A DNA stretch of 64,000 bases from Ectobius pallidus (Eukaryota > Arthropoda > Insecta > Blattodea > Ectobiidae): assembly GCA_964059195.1 (NCBI GenBank), contig CAXKWD010000005.1, positions 42,175,825 to 42,239,824 on the forward strand, in the 5' to 3' direction. The translations under genes and the position numbers were made by a program. Under the pieces are notes generated by a model. That model was given only the letters and a program-made list of their open reading frames with translations. It was not told where the DNA came from and did no database searches. Below, one piece after another: positions 53,566-62,799 of this stretch (its first letter is position 1; each line of letters opens with the position of its first letter).

Positions 53566-54806
53566 TTTGTTTTTTTAATGTTTACAGTGTTGTTCTCGAA
53601 CATAACCTCAAAACCTTTTGCTGTACACACACCAACCGAGAAAAGATTTTTCTTGAATGATGGAACGTAAAGGACGTCATCAATTCGACCATCTGTCCAT
53701 TTTCCATTGACGTACTTCTTGATCTGAACTGAACCAACACCACGAATTTCACATTCAGAGTTGTCTCCCAGTGTGACATTCACACCACGACCACACTCTT
53801 TCAGGTTAGAGAACCACTCACGTCTGCAAGTCATATGACGAGAGGCGCCACTGTCGAGAAGCCAGACATCTGCACTATCAGCTGCCAGAAATCCTTGGTG
53901 TACAGAGTCATCTATCGACGAACATCCAACTTTGTGTTCACCATCTTGATTGTCGGTAACGATGAACGCATCCACATTACCAACTGATGCTCTGCTTTCT
54001 TCCTTCGATTCATCTGTCATCTTTTTCTTCCGATGCCAACAGAACCTTGCAGGATGACCAGGTTTTCCACAGACTGTGCAGTTTTTCTTTGCTTTTCCTT
54101 TGTTCTTCTTTTCTGAATCTTCTTTGTTGTCGGTTGCCTTCACATTTTGTTCCTTCTTCTTCCAGGGTTGATTTCTCATCGTGGTTGCAGCTAATGCACT
54201 GGTAGTTTCTTCCAACTCTTGTAACCTTTGTTCCTCAGCTATGAGCCTTTGTTGAAGAAGTTCAAGAGTCCGATCCTTGGTAGAAACATTGTCCCACAAA
54301 GTTGCAAACGAGTGATACTTTGTCGGCAGGCTACCCAGAATTTTTGCCATGATAGCAAGATCGGATATTTTCTCTCCCACATCTTTCAATTGGTCGGCCA
54401 TGTTTAATATTCTGGACACGTGATGAACAATAGAGTCACTTGTGCTCATTGTGTAACTGTAGAACTTTTTCATAAGCAATAGTTTGTTTGCCTCTGATCT
54501 TTGTTCATGAATTAAACACAGTTTTGACCACATTGCTGATGCATCTTCACATGTAATTAGATATTCTAATTGTTTGTAGTCTACTGCTGACGAAATCATG
54601 CACTTGGCACGTGCATTGTCCTTCACCCATTTCTTCCCGTCTGTGCTACTCAAGTCCTCTGGTTTTTCACGAGTTCCAGACACAACGTCATAAATATCGT
54701 GTACATCGAAAGCAGATTTTATTTGAAACTTCCACAATTGAAAATTGCTTCCATCAAACTTGACAATATTCTTCACTAAATTGTCTTCCGCCATTTTATC
54801 AATCAC
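53562..54806 (-). CDS. copia gag and start of protease
   Basis: A 414-codon frame from MIDKMAEDNLVKNIVKFDGS; a Met four codons in (MAEDN) is an alternative start. The capsid region has the UBN2/DUF4219-like pattern typical of copia gag (FDGSNFQLWKFQIKSAF, MMKKFY-like helix, LGSLPTKYHSF). It is followed by a basic stretch, a zinc knuckle CTVCGKPGHPARFCWH and the aspartic protease active site LLDSGASRHMT. The frame ends at 53562 within or just after the protease, where the downstream integrase lies in another frame with a short overlap. Whether that is a true frameshift or an indel in this copy cannot be told, but copia normally has a single frame. Confidence 0.9.
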   Translation of the reverse strand: MIDKMAEDNLVKNIVKFDGSNFQLWKFQIKSAFDVHDIYDVVSGTREKPEDLSSTDGKKWVKDNARAKCMISSAVDYKQLEYLITCEDASAMWSKLCLIHEQRSEANKLLLMKKFYSYTMSTSDSIVHHVSRILNMADQLKDVGEKISDLAIMAKILGSLPTKYHSFATLWDNVSTKDRTLELLQQRLIAEEQRLQELEETTSALAATTMRNQPWKKKEQNVKATDNKEDSEKKNKGKAKKNCTVCGKPGHPARFCWHRKKKMTDESKEESRASVGNVDAFIVTDNQDGEHKVGCSSIDDSVHQGFLAADSADVWLLDSGASRHMTCRREWFSNLKECGRGVNVTLGDNSECEIRGVGSVQIKKYVNGKWTDGRIDDVLYVPSFKKNLFSVGVCTAKGFEVMFENNTVNIKKTK

Positions 54807-54893
54807 ACGACCTCGTTGTGCTCCAACTGGTTAGAAAAACTTCGATCACTTTTAACTGTTATTATATTCCAGCGTAAATCTGGGCCCATAACC

Positions 54894-55153
54894 TGTTGAG
54901 GGATTTTATTAATAACAGTTGTAACTTAAACAGCTCAACTCTATTTATTAAGTGATCAACAGAACTTGTAATTACACAGAGTGGGCTTTTACTCTGACCC
55001 ATGTAGAACAGAAACTGATACAAGCACTAGCAAACACAAGCGAAGCTAACATCTCACTTGTGCATGTATCCTTCCGCACTGTCTCGTGACGTAAGGCCCT
55101 CTCCTGCCATCTGCAGGGTAACTTCAAATGTTCAAATTTATTAAGATTCAACA
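54894..55153 (-). repeat. copia 5' LTR
   Basis: Starts TGTTGAATC and ends CCCTCAACA on the minus strand. The few differences from the 3' LTR (below 1%) indicate a recent insertion. Confidence 0.93.
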
Positions 55154-55158
55154 AAAAC

Positions 55159-55740
55159 AGAGGCAAAATCAAATCTGAGGCCAAATAGAATCAGAGACCA
55201 ATGGGTAAGCCATAATTTATTTTAGGATTGTACATTGGGACCAAATGCAATCTGCTCTTTGTAATTTATATTCTTTTTAGTTTGTCCTTGTCATTTAAGA
55301 ATTCCTGTACATCATAATATGGTGTGGTAACTAACCTGTCATATAGAGTCTTTTTAAATCTTGTAATAGATAGCTGTAAAAGTTCCAAAGGTAAACTATT
55401 ATATATTCTTGTGCCAAGCACATCGAAACTGATTATAGATTTGGAGAGTCTATGATAAGGTAAAAAGATACGTTGCTTATTCCTTGTATTATGAGAGTGA
55501 ATGTCTTGTCATTGTTCTGTTTCTGTTAAGTTTTTCTTTTTGACATAGATAAGCAGTGTGTATATGTATAAGTTTATTACAGTCATGATTCTCATTTTAA
55601 TAAATAATGGCTTACAATGTGCTAACTTATGAGAATTTGTTATTATTCTGATAATCTTTTTCTGCAGTAATAGGCCAGTCAGTAGAGGTATTGTATGATG
55701 CAAAAGGTGGGATAGAAGCTTTTATATTTTTAACTTGTGG
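55159..55740 (-). pseudogene. LINE ORF2 C-terminus (minus strand), 5'-truncated
   Basis: On the minus strand: QKKIIRIITNSHKLAHCKPLF, then after a small frame change HSHNTRNKQRIFLPYHRLSK, LGTRIYNSLPLEL and RFKKTLYDRLV, the terminal region common to CR1/jockey-type LINE ORF2 proteins. The stop is followed by a 3' UTR interrupted by copia and resuming at 50929. The 5' end is truncated at about 55740. Confidence 0.75.
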
Positions 55741-56572
55741 ATACAAGCACGTAAAAAACAAAAATGCTAACACGCGCGACCTCGGGAAAACGTTTGGTGG
55801 CAAAAAAACCTCGAAATTTTAGGACTTTTATTGGTTTTCTGCCTCTAACACCTAAACAGTGCATCCTAGCGAAAAAGTTACGATATAACTAATTAAAGAG
55901 CATTAAATTCTGCGTCGAATGAATACCACATTCGGTCAAGTAATATGGTCGAAAACCACGGTCAAAGAATGACGATTTTTTCCAACTTTGCCAAAAACTG
56001 AGTTAAGGTACTATATATGAGTCTGCAGCTTGGAAATAAGTACTCTGAGAGAAAAACTCATGAAATAAAAGTTGTAGAGCATCAAATTCTGTGTCTACTG
56101 AGTACCAAAATTATTAGTTTCAGTGAAGTACACCTCTCGAAATTGGCAATCTCCCGGTGTCCGGCAATTGGCATATGAAGGTACCTATGAGTTAGAACGC
56201 TTCAACAGTAGGGGTGTATATCCTACAGAGTTATTCTTGCTTTAGTATCAAATAATCATTTTAAAATGTGAATAAGGAGAAAAAAAATATGAAAACACAT
56301 GAGTAAATAAGAAAACATGAATGTAATTTTAAAACACATAAGAATTATACAACATACCGTTATTTTATTAATTTACCATGATGTAAATCTATAAAAAAAC
56401 ATTTAATAATAGAAATGATGTGTTAATAAGCCTGATCAAGGATAGCATGGCTAAGCCCGAAACCTATCACCAAATAAAGCCATTCTAAGTACCTGAAAAA
56501 CAATTAGGCAATAAATATATGTTTAAAAATGTTTATAATTTAAATAAACCAAGGAACCCAGTTCCTCTATTA
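55741..56572. other. Noncoding, possibly UTR-like sequence of an unknown element
   Basis: Contains paired phrases such as AGAGCATTAAATTCTGCGTCGA and AGAGCATCAAATTCTGTGTCTA (55899, 56073) with similar spacing after AAAGTTGTAGAG/AAGTTACGATA, i.e. a diverged internal duplication. A hammerhead-like string (CCTGATCAAGGATAGC...CCCGAAACC, 56430-56470) is too defective to call. Confidence 0.4.
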
Positions 56573-56851
56573 CAGCGTCTCTCAACCTATAGTCCGTGGA
56601 CCATTGGTGGTCCGTGAAGATGATGGTCCGTGCAGATGGTCCGCAGACATAATTTAAAAAAAATATCATAAAGAAAGTGGAAAGTAAAGAAGTAAAATTT
56701 ATTCACATATTTCGTTATAATGACCTATAATTAATACCCCAAATATTAAGAATATAGGCCTTCTTTTAAAAGTGAGATGAAAAATTGGAGGCCTGTAATT
56801 TTTTTTAGACATTTTAGAGGTTCTCCGGTTCAAAAAGGTTGAGAAACGCTG
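56573..56851. mobile_element. hAT MITE family X, short copy
   Basis: TIRs CAGCGTCTCTCAACC and GGTTGAGAAACGCTG with the perfect 8-bp duplication CTCTATTA (56565-56572, 56852-56859). Relative to 49041-49695 it lies in the opposite orientation and lacks a central part. Confidence 0.93.
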
Positions 56852-56954
56852 CTCTATTAGCATCTGTGGAAGTGGTAGGAAGCTCTCATCATCATCCTCC
56901 GGTTGTTCCTCTGGCTCCAATAGCTGGTTGAAGTAATCTTTGTCACCATCATCA

Positions 56955-57615
56955 TCAACTACCAGTGGATAAAGTGTTCTCACATTGTTGAACACAGTAG
57001 TGCTTGCATATGGAAGAGCACTTTAGACCAGCCTTACGGCAATAGTAGGCTCTACTACACGCTATCTTGCAAGGGCATGACACGTATCTGTTGGTTTTTA
57101 GTGGCAGTAGACCTGCATTACTACGCACCCATTCTCTTTCTTCAAGTTTTCTTGTTTTACCCAATCGTGTCTGCATTTGATGGAAACCCCAATATGAATG
57201 GTGGCGTGCAGCATCATAATCAGATGGTAGTCTTGCGAGGTCCACTTTTCCCTTGGCCACTGCTCGTGTGAACGTGGATTGGTGCAGTTCGTCCAGAGCT
57301 ACTTTGGTGGGATCTCCGGTGTAGAGATCACCAGCCTCATCAAACTAATCATGGCTGGTGAATGGGTCGACGAAGCATCGGGAGATGTCCTGAAGTTCTT
57401 TAGAAAAGGTGACCATGCTGCTCAGCTCCATCTTCCTCGACCAAAAATATCAGATGTCATATCACATCCATTAAACGCGTGGATGAAAAGGATGTGGCTG
57501 GATATGGATTGGTCGAATTTGAAATATGTTCTCAAATATTGCACATCAGCAGCTTCAGAAAGAACAAGTTGATGCATGGCTGGCCAAGCTCTATCATATG
57601 CACAAGAAGGTCTAT
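56955..57615 (-). pseudogene. GCDxTS-family protein, C-terminal half (decayed)
   Basis: Read from the right on the minus strand: DLLVHMIELGQPCINLFFLK (57600-57530), HAFNGCDMTSDIFGRGR (about 57485-57425), then a frame with ALDELHQSTFTRAVAKGK, HHSYWGFHQMQTRLGK and a Cys-rich end (CPCKIACSRAYYCRKAGLKC, CKHYC). I recognise this order from a repeat-borne protein family found in many arthropods and cnidarians whose function I cannot name. The N-terminal part lies beyond the TIR element, at 60190-60400. Several frame changes make it a pseudogene. Confidence 0.6.
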
Positions 57616-57925
57616 TAGTCCAGTCATTTGGTGCTCAAAAAGGGGGTCACCTGGAAAGTTTTCCGGGAGTTTTGAAAATTGGTGATTTTATAGATTTCGA
57701 CGTGCTCTTTTCGAATTTTCACTTTGCTACCTCGTATCTTTGCCGCTCGCGCCGCCATATTGGAAAAATGGCGCGCAAAAACAGTTTTTTCACAATATCT
57801 CCTTTAAGACTCATTTTACGGTGAAAATAGTTATGTAATAAATTACACTAGAGAAAATTTCCTATAATTTATGTCGTAAGAATTTTTTGTAAAATGGATA
57901 GTTTCAGCGTACGAGCGCCGTAAAG

Positions 57926-58300
57926 TCTAGTCCAACACGCGTTTTGGCCAAAGCCACGGAAGATGCGGATACGCTAATAACAATCAATACGGCAATCAAC
58001 ACTTCATCTACATTTGATTCCGTAATAGTTGTCGGCAAAGATGTAGATCTTATTCTTTTGATGGCTCTATCTACGCGTTCAGAGACACACACACATATAT
58101 TATATATTCCCAAACCAGGAAAATGGAATTTCGCAACGAATAGGCTATATTCAACAAAAATAAAACAGCCGCAGATAACATAATATTATTTATGCACGCC
58201 TTCAGTGGCTGTGATACAACATCAGCACTCTTTAAACAAAGAAAAATAAAATGTGCTAATGTATTAAAAAAACAGAATTAAACAAGCTTGTCCAGGTATT
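57926..58300 (+). pseudogene. GCDxTS-family fragment, plus strand
   Basis: RVLAKATEDADTLITINTAI, VIVVGKDVDLILLMALS, YIPKPGKWNF, then a stop and MHAFSGCDTTSALFKQRKIK. The DADTLI and VGxDVDLL motifs with conserved acidic residues look PIN-nuclease-like, but that is only an impression. The frame ends in stops soon after. Confidence 0.55.
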
Positions 58301-58584
58301 CAAAAACCAAAATGCAGATCCAAAGATCATTGCTGAAGCTTCCTCCTTGCATTGTATGGTTACAGTGCAGTGAAAAGTTTGTCGTTAAACAACTATAGAT
58401 ATACATGCTTCACAAAATCAGCATATAAAAATAAATTTAATATTGCATCGCTGCCACCGACGGAAGCAGTAGCACGACAATATTCGTTCCAAACCTATCA
58501 CCAAGTTTAGCAGTGGTAGGCCTATGGAGTTGAATATATTCGTTGCGAAATTTTTCCTATTCCTGGTCTGAGATTACATAGGCT

Positions 58585-58715
58585 ATGTTTGAACGCGTAG
58601 ATAGAGCCGTCAAAAGAATAATAAGATCTACATCTTCGCTGACCATTATTACGGAATCAAATGTAGATGAAATGCTGATTGCCGTATTGATTATATCAGC
58701 CAAGAAAAAAGACGA
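58585..58715 (-). pseudogene. GCDxTS-family fragment, minus strand
   Basis: A minus-strand copy of part of the 57.9-58.1 kb fragment: INTAISISSTFDSVIMVSED, VDLIILLTALSTRS. It is the inverted remnant matching the other half of the palindromic element. Confidence 0.5.
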
Positions 58716-58761
58716 AACTTTCTGCGATAAAACGAAAATAGGTGTGTTTGATTAAATTCGC

Positions 58762-58983
58762 TGTGCTAAATTCGAAAATGCATTTCGTTTTTCTCTATCA
58801 CATCTGGTTAATTGACATTTGTGAAAAATATTATTTTGACATTTTGTATAATAAAATAACTGTATGCAGCTTTGTGCTAAATTCGAAAATGCATTTCGTT
58901 TTTCTCTATCACATCTGGTTAATTGACATTTGTGAAAAATATTATTTTGACATTTTGTATAATAAAATAACTGTATGCAGCTT
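58762..58983. repeat. Perfect tandem duplication of 111 bp
   Basis: Unit TGTGCTAAATTCGAAAATGC... at 58762-58872 is repeated at 58873-58983 with no difference that I can see. Very recent, or an assembly artefact. Confidence 0.93.
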
Positions 58984-59838
58984 TGATGCTGAATTTCTAA
59001 ACTTTTTCCTTTGCGGTAAGTGGTGTGATAGGTGATCTTAACCAATTTTGGGTCACTGAACATGAATCCGTTGACCGTTTCTACGTAACACGTCATGTTT
59101 TCTTGCAATAGGTACTTCACAACGAGAGATATAAGTTATTGCTTAGACTAGCTTACAGGATAAAAAATATTTAAAAATTAGGATAATTTTGATAATATTC
59201 TTCGGGGAAAAATCAAATAATATTTTCAAACAGTCCAAGACGTATGTATTCCAGTATTTTTTGTGAGTGCAGGCCAAATAAATTTCTAGCTCATCTGGAA
59301 GTGAATAAACATCAATGTTAATAAGTAGAAGATTAGACTGTCGTAGATGTGAATGATGTCACGGCTATCCAGCAAGTTTTTCTACACTTATGGGGCAGCT
59401 AGAAACACCAAATTTAGCACGCTTATGACTGTTGTATGTGCCCAAATTCCTACCAAATTGTATGATTCTATCTTTCATACCATGTGTGCCAATATTACAT
59501 AATGTGAGAAAAATATACAGAATTTATTTAAAATAAAAAAAATCTAACTCAATCTAAGGGATAACCGATGAAGATATGTAAAAAAGTCATAAGACCAAAC
59601 TTTTAGATCTCTACAAATCCGTTACTGCTTCTGCAACAGGTTTTTTATACGACTTACCGTTTAGCTACTATAAGCCCCCAAAAAAGTCTACACAGACCTT
59701 AAAATTGCGTCTGCCATGAACAGCAAACACGAAAACTAGATATGAAACAACAAAAATAATGACATTTTTGAAATCAGGAGACCTTATTTAGTTAAAATCG
59801 CTCATTAAATGATTTACCGCAAAATGATGCAGGTAGTG
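58984..59838. other. Noncoding interior of the 2.6-kb TIR element
   Basis: No recognisable coding sequence. Confidence 0.4.
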
Positions 59839-60189
59839 GCGTATCCGCATCTTCCGTGGCTTTGGCCAAAACGCGTGTCGGAGTAGACTTCGCGGCGCTC
59901 GTACGCTGAAACTATCCATTTTACAAAAAACATCGTTACTACATAAATTATAGGAAATTTTCTCTAGTTTAATTTATTACATAACTATTTTCATCGTAAA
60001 ATGAGTCGGAAAGGAGATATTGTGAAAAAACTGTTTTTGGCCGCCATTTTTCCAATATGGCGGCGCGAGCGGCAAAGATACGAGGTAGCAAAGTGAAAAT
60101 TCGAAAAGAGCACGTCGAAATCTATAAAATCACCAATTTTCAAAACTCCCGGAAAACTTTCCAGGTAAAACTACCAAATGACTGGACTA

Positions 60190-60410
60190 TATCTCCTCTC
60201 CAATTATTGGGACATTTTCATGCTCCTTGGCCTTGGAAATGAGCAAGTCAGCATGGGCCTGATTGACTTTAATGTCACAATCTTCGAAGTGACTTTTCAG
60301 GACTTCAATGAGAAGACTTTTATTAAACTCATTGACCAAAACTTTTCCTGAGCGACTTGGTTAATTGTATTTACATCAAAATTACTTCGGGGGGATGGCA
60401 AATCTTCATC
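60190..60410 (-). pseudogene. GCDxTS-family gene, upstream half cut by the TIR element
   Basis: On the minus strand: VNEFNKSLLIEVLKSHFEDC, DIKVNQAHADLLISKAKEHE, NVPIIGE. In related copies the motif VGxDVDLL follows directly; here the 2.6-kb TIR element intervenes and DLLVHMIELG resumes at about 57610. The insertion point is thus inside the conserved motif. Confidence 0.6.
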
Positions 60411-60489
60411 CGCCACAATAACTCAGATCTTTTGGTGCCACTCTTAGCAGGGTAGGCCTATCTGTCGAACACAACGGCAACTTTCGTGG

Positions 60490-62600
60490 ACCCATAGTGT
60501 ATTTTTTTTTAAGAGGAGAAAACCACGTATATACGGAGAAAATGACTATGTTTTCTTTTTATAACTTTGTTCTTTGCTACTAATATTCGAAGAGAATTTC
60601 TGACTCATGTTTTTTTGTTGGCATTACCATCTAGATTAAGGTTTCAGTTGTTTGCCCCTTATGAATTATAGTATATATCCAGAAAACTCCGAAAACCACG
60701 GAAATCCGGAGAAATTGACTTTTTAAAAACTTCTTTAAAATCTTTGTTCTTAGCTCCTAATATTCCCAGGGAATTTCTGACTCATATGTTTCTTTGTTGG
60801 TATTGCCATCTAGTTTAATGTTTCAGTTGTTTGCCCGTTATCAATTGCAGCAAATCCACGTAAACCCAGAAAACCACGGAAATCCGGAGAAAATTACTTT
60901 GTTTTATTTCTTTAAAATCTTAGTTCTTAGCTCCTAATATTCAAAGGGAATTTCTGACTCATATGCTTTTGTGTTGGTAATGTCATCTTGATTAAGGGAT
61001 TAGTTGTTTTCCCCTTATCAATTACAGCATATCTCCGGAAATCTCCGAAAACCACGAAAATCCGAAGAAAATGAGTTTTTTTTAATTCTCTAAAAATCTT
61101 TGTTCTTTGATACCAATAATCCCAGGGAATTTCTGAATCACATACCTTTTGTTCCTATTGCCATATAGTTTAAGGTTTCAGTTGTTTTCCCCTTACCAAT
61201 TACAGCATGACAAATAATACTGGAAAAATTCCTGTTGCTGAAGGGATGAAAGCGATTGAAAACCAGGTAGCACGCCCTTCATATTCTAATTTGACATCTG
61301 GTGAATGATAATTTATCTTGCCAAACCTTCCACAGTCACTATCAAACTTTCTTGACTGAAGTTATAGAAGGGACATTGGATAAAATAGCACAATTTTGGA
61401 TTGGTAATATCGACAGTGTCTTTGATTTTGAGATTTCAGCGAGCAACTAAAGAAAACAACTTTGTCTTACACTTGGCATGTTTAGAAGATATGATTCCCA
61501 TTTTTCTTTGCATGTGACCATCACAATTATGGCAGATATCTCGTAGTCCACATACTCACCCTTTTGAACCTGCACAGGACACACCTGAAGCAGAATTACT
61601 TCGCAATAACGGTTTCAGTGACTGTAGATCACAAGTTCCGAGTCTAGAAATTCAGTGGATTTCCGTGGATTTCCGGGGATATGTTGTAGTTGATAACGGG
61701 CAAACAACTGAAACCTTAATCTAGATGACAATGCCAACAAAAAATATGTAAGTCAGAAATTCCCTGGTTAAAAAAATAAAAACAAAGTAATTTTCTCCGG
61801 ATTTCCGTGGTATTAGGAGTTTTCCGGGGATATGCTGTAATTGATAACGGGCAAACAACTGAGACCTTAATCTAGATGGAAATACCAATACAAAAACATA
61901 TGAGTCATTAATTCCCTTTAAATACTAGGAGCAAAGAACTAAGATTTAAAAAATTAAAACAAAGTAATTTTCTCCGGATTTCCATGGTTTTAGGAGTTTT
62001 CCGGGGATATGTTGTAATTGATAATAGGCAAACAACAGAGACCTTAATCTAGATGGCAATACCAACAAAAAACATATGATTCAGAAATTCCCTTTGAATA
62101 TTAGAAGCAAATAACAAAGATTAAATAATAAAACATTGTCATTTTCTCCGTATATACGTGGTATTCCTGGTTTTCCGGGGATATGTTGTAATTGGTAAGA
62201 GGCAAACAACTGAAACCTTAAATTAGTTGGCAATACCAACAAAAAAATACGTGAGTTAAAAATTCCCTGGGCATATTAGAAGCAAAGAACAAAGACAAAT
62301 TAAAACAAAGTCATTTCTCCGGATTTCCGTTGTTTTCCGGAGATATGCTGTAATTGACAAGGGGCAAACAACTAAAAACTTAATATAGATGGCAATAGCA
62401 ACAAAAAATATGTGATTCCGAAATTCTCTGGGCATATTAGGAGCAAAGATCAAAGAAAAATAAAAACAAACTAGTTTTCTCCGGATTTCCGTAGTTTTCC
62501 GGGGTTTCCGGGTAAATGCTGTAATTGATAAGGGGCAAACAACTAAAAACTGAATCTAGATGGTAATACCAACAAAAAAAATATGTGAGTCGGAAAATCC
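60490..62600. repeat. Palindromic pair of tandem arrays, about 170-bp unit
   Basis: Four direct units on the plus strand (60500-61220; landmark AACCACGGAAATCCGGAGAA at about 60524, 60693, 60873, 61041) face about six inverted units (61650-62600; landmark TTCTCCGGATTTCCGTGG at about 61650, 61793, 61968, 62143, 62310, 62479). Each unit also has CAGTTGTTTGCCC...ATCAATTACAGCATAT and GGGAATTTCTGACTCATATG. A variant with CGTATATACG occurs in the outer part of both arrays. The two arrays bracket a 0.4-kb centre. Confidence 0.88.
61340..61650 (+). pseudogene. GCDxTS-family N-terminal domain fragment between the arrays
   Basis: Across frames: FLTEVIEGTLDKIAQFWIG, then LHLACLEDMIP, then FFFACDHHNYGRYL. 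The last two phrases are characteristic of the N-terminal part of the same protein family. It lies on the plus strand, opposite to the family pieces at 60.2-60.4 and 57.0-57.6 kb, so the region is rearranged. Confidence 0.5.
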
Positions 62601-62799
62601 CACGGGGGGGGGGATGGGGGGTATACAGTAGCCCACGCTCTAATTAAGGTTATAAACGATAATGTAATCAATGATCACGCCCCGCCAAAGGTTACACACC
62701 GATACTTATATTCGGATACAGGTCCATGGTTTGCATCCGTCAAACAACTGGGTCAAACAACTGGAAATATGAACCGTATTAACATTGCTCGATGGCTGA
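62601..62799. other. Short spacer with a G run
   Basis: A (G)9-10 run near 62604 and otherwise plain sequence. Confidence 0.5.

Larger units (their letters stand above)
50935..55153 (-). mobile_element. copia LTR retrotransposon (Ty1/copia), internally deleted
   Basis: LTRs of 260 bp (50935-51194 and 54894-55153) are flanked by a perfect 5-bp duplication AAAAC (50930-50934, 55154-55158). Immediately inside the 5' LTR (minus strand) is GGTTATGGGCCCAG (54880-54893), the copia-type primer-binding site complementary to an internal part of initiator Met tRNA. A polypurine tract AAATAGGGGGAG precedes the 3' LTR (51195-51206). The order gag-protease-integrase-RT-RNase H is that of copia. The RT core is deleted and there are frame breaks, so it is not autonomous. 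Confidence 0.95.
57616..60189. mobile_element. 2.6-kb element with 350-bp TIRs, inserted in the GCDxTS gene
   Basis: The arms 57616-57974 and 59839-60189 are inverted repeats with high identity: TAGTCCAGTCATTTGGT with its inverse, CTGGAAAGTTTTCCGGGAGT, GCCGCTCGCGCCGCCATATT and CCACGGAAGATGCGGATACG. TA or TAT flanks both ends. Just inside each arm end the sequence codes (outward to inward) for LAKATEDADT, the start of the conserved domain of the same GCDxTS family, so the element itself carries family sequences. Confidence 0.8.

Noticed and set aside
56430..56470. Further hammerhead-like string (CCTGATCAAGG...CCCGAAACC)
   Set aside because: Core reads CUGAUCA, losing the essential G8, and stem II pairs poorly. 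It may be a PLE relic but cannot be supported.
60490..62600. CRISPR-like array
   Set aside because: Regular repeats are about 170 bp with no short unique spacers, diverged and inverted; an insect satellite or foldback, not CRISPR.
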